From an uncultured Ruminococcus sp. (lineage in GTDB: Bacteria > Bacillota > Clostridia > Oscillospirales > Ruminococcaceae): a DNA stretch of 5,665 nt. The notes under the pieces were generated by a model. It did not search any database. It was not told the DNA's origin and saw nothing but the letters and a program-made list of their open reading frames with translations. Positions 1-5,425 of this stretch are shown here, in pieces. Where the stretch lies: assembly GCA_946188175.1 (NCBI GenBank), contig CAMHUJ010000134.1:1-5665 (forward strand), written 5' to 3'. The position numbers were made by a program, and so were the translations under genes. Numbering within the stretch: the stretch's first letter is position 1; every line of letters starts with the position of its first letter.

Positions 1-37
1 ATCCGGCTGCTATGATTCTATTACATATGGTATGACA

Positions 38-74
38 TGATCCGGAGCACGTTTCCGCGCCGGATTGATTTTTT
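38..74 (+). terminator. Possible intrinsic terminator of an upstream gene
   Basis: ATCCGG (40-45) pairs with CCGGAT (60-65). Two wobble pairs extend the base, and GC/GC pairs (47-48 with 57-58) extend the top past one mismatch. Six Ts follow at 69-74, after a 3-nt gap. Just before it, the frame at 2-40 is open (SGCYDSITYGMT then TGA), and the frame at 3-35 is also open to a stop, so the tail of a plus-strand gene may end here. The tail is too short to identify. The gap between stem and T-run makes this a weak terminator at best. Confidence 0.35.
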
Positions 75-103
75 CTGCGCCGTCCGTGCAGATTTATAAT
101 CCA

Positions 104-146
104 TACACATTTCGTTCATATTCTGTTCATATTATTTTGCGATAAT
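104..146 (+). promoter_or_regulatory. Candidate operon promoter with 11-bp-spaced PhoP/PhoB-like repeats
   Basis: TACACA (104-109), TTCATA (115-120) and TTCATA (126-131) sit at exact 11-bp intervals; the last two lie within a perfect 9-bp direct repeat GTTCATATT (114-122 and 125-133). A -10-like GATAAT lies at 141-146, nine bases after the last repeat, and no good -35 hexamer is present. Known of the family: PhoP and PhoB boxes are 11-bp-period direct repeats (TTMACA-like or CTGTCATA-like) that replace the -35 element at activated promoters. Inference: an OmpR/PhoB-family response regulator activates the downstream operon. An alternative TATAAT at 95-100 has only a poor -35, and TAAAAT at 146-151 is another possible -10. 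Confidence 0.42.
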
Positions 147-170
147 AAAATGAATATGTCTTATGACTTT

Positions 171-232
171 TCTCCGGAAACGGGTAACCGGAGAGGCAGT
201 GGGGATGTATTCTATTTATAATAGCAAACTGC
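171..232 (+). other. Structured 5' leader with two possible hairpins
   Basis: A perfect 7-bp inverted repeat, TCTCCGG (171-177) and CCGGAGA (188-194), encloses a 10-nt loop. Right after it GCAGT (196-200) can pair with ACTGC (228-232), with CTAT/ATAG (212-215 and 221-224) pairing inside. These end about 10 nt before the G-rich ribosome-binding stretch at 243-249. No T-run follows on the plus strand, so neither is a terminator. I do not recognise a known riboswitch. The structures could be chance, and only the first stem is strong. Confidence 0.3.
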
Positions 233-262
233 TGCAATGATGAAAGGGGCTTTGCGGAAAAC

Positions 263-1333
263 ATGGTTGAGATCAGGAATCTGACAAAATACTACGGCAT
301 GCATCCGGCTGTGCAGGATATCTCCTTCACGGTCGGCGATCATGAAGTGCTGGGATTTCTCGGTCCGAACGGCGCCGGAAAATCCACGACGATGAACATG
401 ATCACGGGATGTCTGCCCTCTACCTCAGGTACCGTGCTGGTAGACGGCTATGACATTGCCAAGGACCCGATTGAGGTCAAAAAGCGCATCGGCTATCTGC
501 CGGAGATTCCGCCGGTGTATCCGGATATGCGCGTGCGCGACTATCTGACTTTTGCCGCCGGACTCAAGGGCGTCAGCCGGAACGACCGCACAAAGCAGGT
601 CGAAAACGCAATGGAGCGTCTGCACATTACCGATGTCCAGAAACGCATCATCGGCAATCTCTCGAAGGGCTACCGGCAGCGTGTCGGCTTTGCAATGGCG
701 CTGCTCGGCTCGCCGAAATTTCTCATTCTCGATGAGCCGACGGTCGGTCTCGACCCGACACAGGTCATGGAGGTGCGCAGGCTGATTCAGGACCTCGCGC
801 GTGAGCATACTATTATATTCTCGACGCATATCCTTGCCGAGGTCACGGCGGTCTGCGAGCGCGTTGTCATTATCAATAAGGGCAAAATCCGCGCCGAGGA
901 TACAATCGCAAATCTGGAGGCATCGGTCGGCGGCGATCTGAAGCTCCGGCTCAAGGTCGAGGGCGAGATCACGAAGGTCACAGAGATCATCCGGAACACC
1001 GAGGGCGTTCTCTCCGTGGATGAGGTTGAATTCGAGTCGCAGGGCGTCAATGCGTTCACCGTGACGGCGGCATCTGAATCGGTGCGCAAGCCGCTGATGT
1101 CCCGTCTGATCGCGGAGGACTGCATGGTACTCGAGATCACATCGGTCAAATCGAGCCTCGAGGATGTCTTTGTCAAGCTCACTGCATCCTCCCGTACACA
1201 GTCGCGCGAGGAAGCCTTCGAGGAGCTCGGCAGAGAAATGGACGCGCAGCGCAAGGCGGAGGAAGCTGCACAGGATACAGCGGATACGCCGGAAGCGGAT
1301 GCTGCGGATACGGAAAAGGAGGCGAAGGACTGA
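263..1333 (+). CDS. ABC transporter ATP-binding protein, GldA type
   Basis: This 356-residue cytoplasmic ATPase would power the permease encoded next to it. The ABC core is complete: Walker A GPNGAGKST (34-42), a Q-loop position carrying Glu in GYLPE (77-81), signature LSKGYRQR (133-140), Walker B FLILDEP (153-159, catalytic Glu158), D-loop GLDP (162-165) and switch His189 in STHIL. The LPE and LSKGY variants are typical of the GldA/NosF-like branch of ABC-2 exporters. Residues about 220-308 form the C-terminal domain usual in this branch. The last 45 or so residues are a charged, Ala/Asp/Glu-rich tail with an imperfect 8-residue repeat (ADTPEADA, then ADTEKEAK). The ATG start is chosen because MVEIRNLTKYYG begins the fold in the usual place. 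AAAGGGG (243-249) is the likely ribosome site, about 13 nt upstream, which is rather far. It is the first gene of a four-gene operon. Family assignment is firm; the substrate is unknown. Confidence 0.95.
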   Translation: MVEIRNLTKYYGMHPAVQDISFTVGDHEVLGFLGPNGAGKSTTMNMITGCLPSTSGTVLVDGYDIAKDPIEVKKRIGYLPEIPPVYPDMRVRDYLTFAAGLKGVSRNDRTKQVENAMERLHITDVQKRIIGNLSKGYRQRVGFAMALLGSPKFLILDEPTVGLDPTQVMEVRRLIQDLAREHTIIFSTHILAEVTAVCERVVIINKGKIRAEDTIANLEASVGGDLKLRLKVEGEITKVTEIIRNTEGVLSVDEVEFESQGVNAFTVTAASESVRKPLMSRLIAEDCMVLEITSVKSSLEDVFVKLTASSRTQSREEAFEELGREMDAQRKAEEAAQDTADTPEADAADTEKEAKD

Positions 1334-2064
1334 TGTTTGCACTATATAAAAAGGAGGTGCAGTCCTTCTTCTGCTCTCCGTTTGCATATGTGGTCAGCGC
1401 ACTGTTCCTGCTGGTCTTCTCGCTGAGCTTTATCAACGGCATTTCCAATATGGATTCCAGTGTTCTGAAATTTTCATTCTCCAATATCTTCTATAACAGC
1501 TTTTTCTATTTCATCTTCCTGATTCCGCTGCTGACGATGCGCACCTTTGCCGAGGAGCGCAAATCCAAGACGGAAACGATCTGGCTTTCGGCGCCGGTTA
1601 CGATCCCGCAGGTCGTCTTTGCGAAGTTCCTTGCAGTTGCAACAGTCTTCCTGATGATGATGCTGCTCTCGCTGTTCTTCCCGCTGGTCGCCGCCCTGCA
1701 CGGCACGGTGATCGGCTCGAGCCTTGCCTGCGGCTATCTCGGCTTCTTCCTCTGGAGCATGGTCTGCATCGCAATCGGCATCATGATGTCCGCGCTGACG
1801 GATAACCCGATTCTCGCGGCTGTCCTCGGCGAAGCGGCGATGATCCTCGTGATCTTCCTCGACAACTTCACAAATTCCGCGCTGATCCAGTCGGTCCCGT
1901 TCCTTTCCAAGATCTTCACATGGTTCTCGACGGAGACAAGATTCGGCGCATTCTCGCAGGGTCTGTTCAGTCTTTCCGACCTGATATTCTTCATTTCAAT
2001 TACGCTCGTGGTGCTGATCTGGACGGTTATTATTATCGAAAAGCGCCGCTGGAGCCGCGGCTGA
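1333..2064 (+). CDS. ABC-2 type permease, GldF type
   Basis: This 243-residue integral membrane protein is the transmembrane partner of the ATPase upstream. Six hydrophobic segments can be seen at about 17-36, 52-68, 96-121, 132-154, 158-177 and 211-235. Between the second and third lies the charged stretch LTMRTFAEERKSKTETIWL (67-85), the conserved cytoplasmic motif of GldF and related ABC-2 permeases, probably the contact with the ATPase. The protein ends in a basic RRWSRG tail. Length is normal for the unfused GldF form; in some bacteria GldF and GldG are fused, here they are separate. Its ATG shares its A with the stop of the ATPase gene (TGATG), implying translational coupling, and AAGGAGG (1316-1322) lies 10 nt upstream inside the ATPase gene. 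As there is only one small permease gene, the transporter is presumably a homodimer, unless GldG adds membrane helices to the pore. Confidence 0.92.
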   Translation: MFALYKKEVQSFFCSPFAYVVSALFLLVFSLSFINGISNMDSSVLKFSFSNIFYNSFFYFIFLIPLLTMRTFAEERKSKTETIWLSAPVTIPQVVFAKFLAVATVFLMMMLLSLFFPLVAALHGTVIGSSLACGYLGFFLWSMVCIAIGIMMSALTDNPILAAVLGEAAMILVIFLDNFTNSALIQSVPFLSKIFTWFSTETRFGAFSQGLFSLSDLIFFISITLVVLIWTVIIIEKRRWSRG

Positions 2065-2080
2065 CAGGGAGGGAACTGCA

Positions 2081-3553
2081 ATGGACAAAGCATCAATTAC
2101 CGCGAAGAACAAGCGGTTTACGGCGCTGGCATGGATTCTTGCGATTCTCGTGCTTGCCGTCGCAATCCCGCTGAATCTGATCATCGAGCGTCTGAATATC
2201 CACTTTGATATGACGCCGAACAGCATGTATACCCTGACAGAAACCACACGCGACTACCTCGATGAGCTCGACGCAAAGGACGTGACGGTCGATGTCTATT
2301 TCCTCACCAAAATGGAGGATCTCGCAGGCGATCTGGAATGCCTTGCGCTCTACCGCACACTGCTCGCCTATGATGAGCACAAGTGCTTCAACCTGATCGA
2401 CTTCGATCCGGATACCGATCCGGAAACGCTCCGGAAGATCAATCCGGACGGCATCTACAATCTCTCAGAGGGCGATTTCCTGTTTGTCTGCAATGACACG
2501 GTCAAGCGCCTGCCCGGCTCGCTGATGTATACCTATCAGCTCGACAAAAACGAAAACACCGTCAGTGCGGAGTTCCGCGCGGAAAACTATTTCACCGGCT
2601 ATATGAAATCCGTCGTGGACGGCATTGTGCCGACGGTCTATTTCTTACAGGGTCACAATGAGGTTCCGCTCTCCAAAATGACCAAGCTCTGCGCTAACCT
2701 CGGCAACTACAACTACGGCGCGAAGGAGCTCAATCTCATGACGGACAGCGTGATTCCGGCGGACTGCTGCATCCTCGTGATCGCATCGCCGCGCACGGAT
2801 CTCACCGAAGTCGAATACAAAAAGATTCTGAACTACACGCAGAACGGCGGCCATATCAGCCTGCTGATGTCGCCGGATGAATCGGAGACAGTGTACAGGA
2901 ATCTTGAGCTGCTGCTCAGCAATTACTGCATCGGCATGAACTACGACCGCGTGGAGGAAACCGACGCAAACCGTCACTCCCACAAGGATACCTATGCTAT
3001 GAAGTGCGATATCATTCAGGCGAATGCAGAGACCGGCGAGGACCTTACCTCCGCACTGCTCCCGAATGTCAACGATCTCCCGACCTATATGCCGTATTCG
3101 CGCAGTTTCTTTACGATCTACGGCACCAATTACGGCAAGCTGAAAGCCGATACGCTGATCCGCACACAGGCAACGGCAAAATCCGTGCCCTTCGGCGGCA
3201 AGCTGCTCGACCCGCAGACGGTCGAGGGTCAGCCGCAGGTGCTCTCGATGTATGTCATCGACACCGAGCACAAGGATTCCAAGCTCATCGTCTTCGGCTC
3301 TTCGGATATTATCACCGATGAAGGCACATCGAATGCTTACTTCATCAATCCGCTCCAGCTCTTCCTGACCTCTGTCACATGGATGTACAATTCCGATCTG
3401 GATATGAATATCCTCGATAAGGAGCGCTCCTTCGACAGTCTGAATGTCAGCAGCTCCGCCGAGGCAAGCGGACTGATCGCGCTGTTTGTCGGCTTCCCGA
3501 TCCTGATTGCAGCGGTCGGCGTGGTGATCTGGCTGAGGAGGAAGAACGCATGA
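2081..3553 (+). CDS. GldG-family ABC transporter auxiliary protein
   Basis: This 490-residue membrane-anchored protein has one hydrophobic segment at each end (about 14-36 and 463-486) and a large domain between them, which should lie outside the cytoplasm. The region right after the first helix, DMTPNSMYTLTETTRDYL (43-60), is the hallmark of the GldG N-terminal region. VYFLQGHNE (186-194) followed by the predicted strand and loop CILVIASPRTDL (230-241) and NGGHISLLMSP (255-265) fits the GIFT-like/ABC_transp_aux domain, a domain family shared between GldG and eukaryotic IFT52. IVFGSSDIITDEG (403-415) followed by NPLQLFLTSVTWM (423-435) is the usual C-terminal signature before the last helix. 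A strong Shine-Dalgarno site AGGGAGGG (2067-2073) lies 7 nt before the ATG; the gap from the permease gene is 16 nt. The C-terminus ends in RRKNA, a short basic cytoplasmic tail. The role is not established outside Bacteroidetes; it probably gates or extends the transporter. Confidence 0.9.
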   Translation: MDKASITAKNKRFTALAWILAILVLAVAIPLNLIIERLNIHFDMTPNSMYTLTETTRDYLDELDAKDVTVDVYFLTKMEDLAGDLECLALYRTLLAYDEHKCFNLIDFDPDTDPETLRKINPDGIYNLSEGDFLFVCNDTVKRLPGSLMYTYQLDKNENTVSAEFRAENYFTGYMKSVVDGIVPTVYFLQGHNEVPLSKMTKLCANLGNYNYGAKELNLMTDSVIPADCCILVIASPRTDLTEVEYKKILNYTQNGGHISLLMSPDESETVYRNLELLLSNYCIGMNYDRVEETDANRHSHKDTYAMKCDIIQANAETGEDLTSALLPNVNDLPTYMPYSRSFFTIYGTNYGKLKADTLIRTQATAKSVPFGGKLLDPQTVEGQPQVLSMYVIDTEHKDSKLIVFGSSDIITDEGTSNAYFINPLQLFLTSVTWMYNSDLDMNILDKERSFDSLNVSSSAEASGLIALFVGFPILIAAVGVVIWLRRKNA

Positions 3554-4953
3554 AGCAGCTTCGCTGGATCTGGATACTCGGCGCTGCGGCAGTTCTGCTG
3601 ACGGTTTTGTTCATCATCGTTGACCGCCGCAGCAAGCAGAATGAAGAAAAGGCACATGTCGGTGAGCCGAAACAGCTGCTGCATATCGACCCCGACGCTG
3701 TCACCGATATCGAGCTGAACAATGAAAACGGAAAGATCGTTTTCAGCTGGCTCGACGGCACATGGAAAATCACCGAGGGCGAGCAGTTCAATGTCAATGT
3801 CTACGCGGTCAATGCGATCTGCAATTACATCTGCAATCTGGATTCGCTGAAAACCGTCGCCTTTGACTGCGACAAAACGGATGTCTACGGCTTCACCGAT
3901 CCGATCACCCTCAAGGTCTATACGACCGACACCGGCAAAGAACATCCGTATATCCTCTATGTCGGCGACGCAACCCCGACCTATGATTCCTACTATGCAA
4001 TGGTGGAAGGCTCAAACGACGTCTATACGATCGACTATAACAGCGGCACGGTCTTCTGCTCCGACCGCAACTCGCTGAAAAACCGGTATCTCTTCGATAC
4101 CAGCAGCGCACTCGTCAATTATTATAAGGTCGAAAAGGACGGCAAAACCGTCATCGAATGCAAGCGCGGCAGCGATTTCTACTGGACCATGCAGCAGCCT
4201 GCACCGTTTGAGCTCTCCAATGCGGAAATGAACGATCTCATGGATATCATTGTCCGCGTGCAGATTGCCTCGTTCGTCGAGGACAATCCGGAGGACCTCG
4301 CAAAATACGGGCTCGATCATCCGCAGTCCAAACTCACGCTCGAAGGCGTATTCAATGAGTCCGTCAAAAAGCAGGAAATCTGGTTCGGCGATATGGCGTC
4401 CAGCGACGAGAACGAAACGCAGATCTACGGCTATTATTCCGACAGCAAACAGGTCTTCCGGATCAACCGCGCGGAACTCTCGTTCATGAACAATGATATC
4501 AAAGAGCTGATGTATCCGTTCTGCGTACAGCAGAATATCGAGCAGCTGAAATCCGTCGAGATCGACATGGGCGAGGTCTATGATCTGCACGAAACGCTGT
4601 ATCTCGACTACGCAAACGGCAAATATAAGCTCGGCGACAAGGATATCAGCGCACTGGATGATGAGGATATCATGCAGCGCTATCAGACCTTCTACCGCTC
4701 GATTGCAGAGCTGCGCTTCTCCGAGATTGATCTGGACGGAAAGCCCGATCCCGAAAAGGAGCCCGCAATCCGCATCGTCTTTACCGAAAATGACGGGAAA
4801 AAGCAAAAGCTCGACTTCATCGAAAAGAGCACGAATAACTATTATCTTGTCACGGACGGCACCTATACCGGTCTGACGGTCCGGCTGAACAGCTTTACCG
4901 GCGCGGGCAGCGTCACCGACCGCTATAAGATGCTGACGGAAAAACTGAAATAA
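3550..4953 (+). CDS. DUF4340 membrane-anchored extracytoplasmic protein
   Basis: This 467-residue protein has a single hydrophobic segment near the N-terminus (about 6-24) followed by basic residues (DRRSK), then a long hydrophilic domain, so it is probably tethered and faces outward. No lipobox and no cell-wall sorting signal is seen. It matches the DUF4340 pattern: a short strand-rich start (VTDIELNNENGKIVFSW... GTWKI, 51-74), then YGFTDP...YVGD...YY...VYTID (113-162). A similar unit, YGLDHP...WFGD...YYSDSKQVFRI (253-305), follows, and a degenerate third one appears at about 377-447. DUF4340 genes are often found next to GldG genes; their function is unknown. The start overlaps the GldG-like stop by 4 nt (ATGA), and GAGGAGGAA (3535-3543) lies 6 nt upstream, so the two are translationally coupled. 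It is the last gene of the operon, followed by a strong terminator. I infer a structural or substrate-handling partner of the transporter. Confidence 0.88.
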   Translation: MKQLRWIWILGAAAVLLTVLFIIVDRRSKQNEEKAHVGEPKQLLHIDPDAVTDIELNNENGKIVFSWLDGTWKITEGEQFNVNVYAVNAICNYICNLDSLKTVAFDCDKTDVYGFTDPITLKVYTTDTGKEHPYILYVGDATPTYDSYYAMVEGSNDVYTIDYNSGTVFCSDRNSLKNRYLFDTSSALVNYYKVEKDGKTVIECKRGSDFYWTMQQPAPFELSNAEMNDLMDIIVRVQIASFVEDNPEDLAKYGLDHPQSKLTLEGVFNESVKKQEIWFGDMASSDENETQIYGYYSDSKQVFRINRAELSFMNNDIKELMYPFCVQQNIEQLKSVEIDMGEVYDLHETLYLDYANGKYKLGDKDISALDDEDIMQRYQTFYRSIAELRFSEIDLDGKPDPEKEPAIRIVFTENDGKKQKLDFIEKSTNNYYLVTDGTYTGLTVRLNSFTGAGSVTDRYKMLTEKLK

Positions 4954-4955
4954 CA

Positions 4956-4971
4956 GCGGCGCTTCTGCCGC
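4956..4971 (+). other. Short GC hairpin preceding the terminator
   Basis: GCGGC (4956-4960) and GCCGC (4967-4971) form a perfect 5-bp stem with a 6-nt loop, starting 2 nt after the DUF4340 stop and abutting the terminator stem. On the plus strand no T-run follows it directly. Read on the minus strand it is followed by a T-rich tract (TGTTATTTCAGTTTTT), so it might act as a weak terminator for the minus-strand ORF. Confidence 0.4.
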
Positions 4972-5013
4972 AGCCGCGGAATTCGGTTCTCTGCCGGAGA
5001 CCGCGGCTTTTTT
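4972..5013 (+). terminator. Intrinsic terminator of the ABC operon
   Basis: AGCCGCGG (4972-4979) pairs perfectly with CCGCGGCT (5001-5008), giving an 8-bp GC-rich stem. A tract of six Ts at 5008-5013 follows, its first T being part of the stem. The 21-nt loop may hold a small inner stem (TTCT with GGAGA). It lies 18 nt after the stop of the last operon gene, as expected for the operon end. Confidence 0.85.
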
Positions 5014-5207
5014 CAGTTCATGAGCCGGGCAAGCCCTGCCGCCGCAGCCGATGCAGACAGGATCAGCAAAGCAAGCTGCCAGTCCGGCATCTGCGGCAGC
5101 GCACCGGCACAGGCAAATACCAGCACCGCCCCCAGCATTCCGCAGGCGGACTGCAAAAAGGTTCTGACCGCGCGCCGCAGCGGCGAAACAGGATGCAGCC
5201 TCCGCAC
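5013..5207 (-). CDS. Small two-helix membrane protein, holin-like (tentative)
   Basis: The 64-residue product has two hydrophobic segments (about 16-37 and 43-62) separated by a short turn (PQMPDWQ), with an Arg-rich N-terminus. The pattern, RRAVRTFLQS then a Gly/Ala-rich helix, DW, and a second Ala-rich helix, resembles small r1t-type phage holins, which form membrane pores. The likeness is from memory of the family and is not proven. The start is GTG at 5207, with GGGGAGAGGGGG (minus strand, 5217-5228) 9 nt upstream, a good ribosome site; an in-frame stop lies upstream at 5244-5246. Codon use, with G/C-rich third positions, matches the neighbours. No lysin or other phage gene is in view, and the stop codon touches the T-run of the convergent operon terminator. 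It may instead be a spurious ORF in an Ala-rich intergenic stretch. Confidence 0.45.
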   Translation of the reverse strand: MRRLHPVSPLRRAVRTFLQSACGMLGAVLVFACAGALPQMPDWQLALLILSASAAAAGLARLMN

Positions 5208-5326
5208 CGAAACACGCCCCCTCTCCCCTTCAGATACGCTATCTTATGCGGAAGGCAGGCGTTTGGTGCCTGTCAGCCGGAAAAACGCCGTCTCTCGGAG
5301 AATATAGCCGAATTTTAATAAAGGAC
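5208..5326. other. Intergenic stretch, no clear gene
   Basis: I see no convincing coding region between the small minus-strand ORF and the promoter of the last gene. One stem is visible: GGCAGGC (5254-5260) with GCCTGTC (5268-5274), seven pairs including one G-U, with a 7-nt loop and no T-run. A small TCTC/GAGA stem lies at 5291-5301. A minus-strand promoter for the small ORF should lie here, but no good hexamer pair is visible. Confidence 0.5.
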
Positions 5327-5355
5327 TTGCTTTTTTTTATGATTCATGCTATAAT
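5327..5355 (+). promoter_or_regulatory. Extended -10 sigma-A promoter
   Basis: TTGCTT (5327-5332) and a perfect TATAAT (5350-5355) are separated by exactly 17 bp. TG at 5347-5348, one base before the -10, makes it an extended -10 promoter. The spacer begins with a run of Ts. Transcription would start near 5362, leaving a leader of about 64 nt before the ATG at 5426. It is the best promoter in the window. Confidence 0.82.
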
Positions 5356-5425
5356 TAAAATGTCTATTTGCATGTGAATATCAGAAAATGTGTCAGTTAT
5401 CAATCCAACAGACGGGGGGATCCGA

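Noticed and set aside
217..222. TATAAT in the leader as a second promoter
   Set aside because: The 16-18 bp upstream window has no -35-like hexamer, and the sequence can be explained as part of the A/T-rich inner hairpin.
1351..1359. Perfect Shine-Dalgarno-like AAGGAGGTG inside the start of the permease gene
   Set aside because: No start codon in any frame sits at a useful distance. It encodes KEV within the conserved permease N-terminus (YKKEVQSFF), and the true start has its own site at 1316-1322.
425..1387. Long minus-strand open frame (320 codons) across the ATPase gene
   Set aside because: The plus strand has an intact ABC ATPase with all motifs. The antisense product is Arg/Leu/Asp-rich, has no recognisable domain, and is explained by GC-rich codon use in the real gene.
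2645..3271. Minus-strand open frame (208 codons) across the GldG-like gene
   Set aside because: Antisense shadow: the product is His/Val/Arg-rich, with no recognisable domain. The same holds for the open frames at 3337-3945 and 4012-4806.
5020..5307. Plus-strand open frame of 95 codons after the operon terminator
   Set aside because: It lies right after the terminator T-run without a Shine-Dalgarno site, the product is low-complexity Ala/Ser/Arg with no fold, and the minus-strand frame over the same stretch gives a more plausible membrane protein.
5345..5374. Inverted repeat CATGC/GCATG around the last promoter as an operator
   Set aside because: Only 5 bp match, with a 20-bp spacing; this is too weak to separate from chance.
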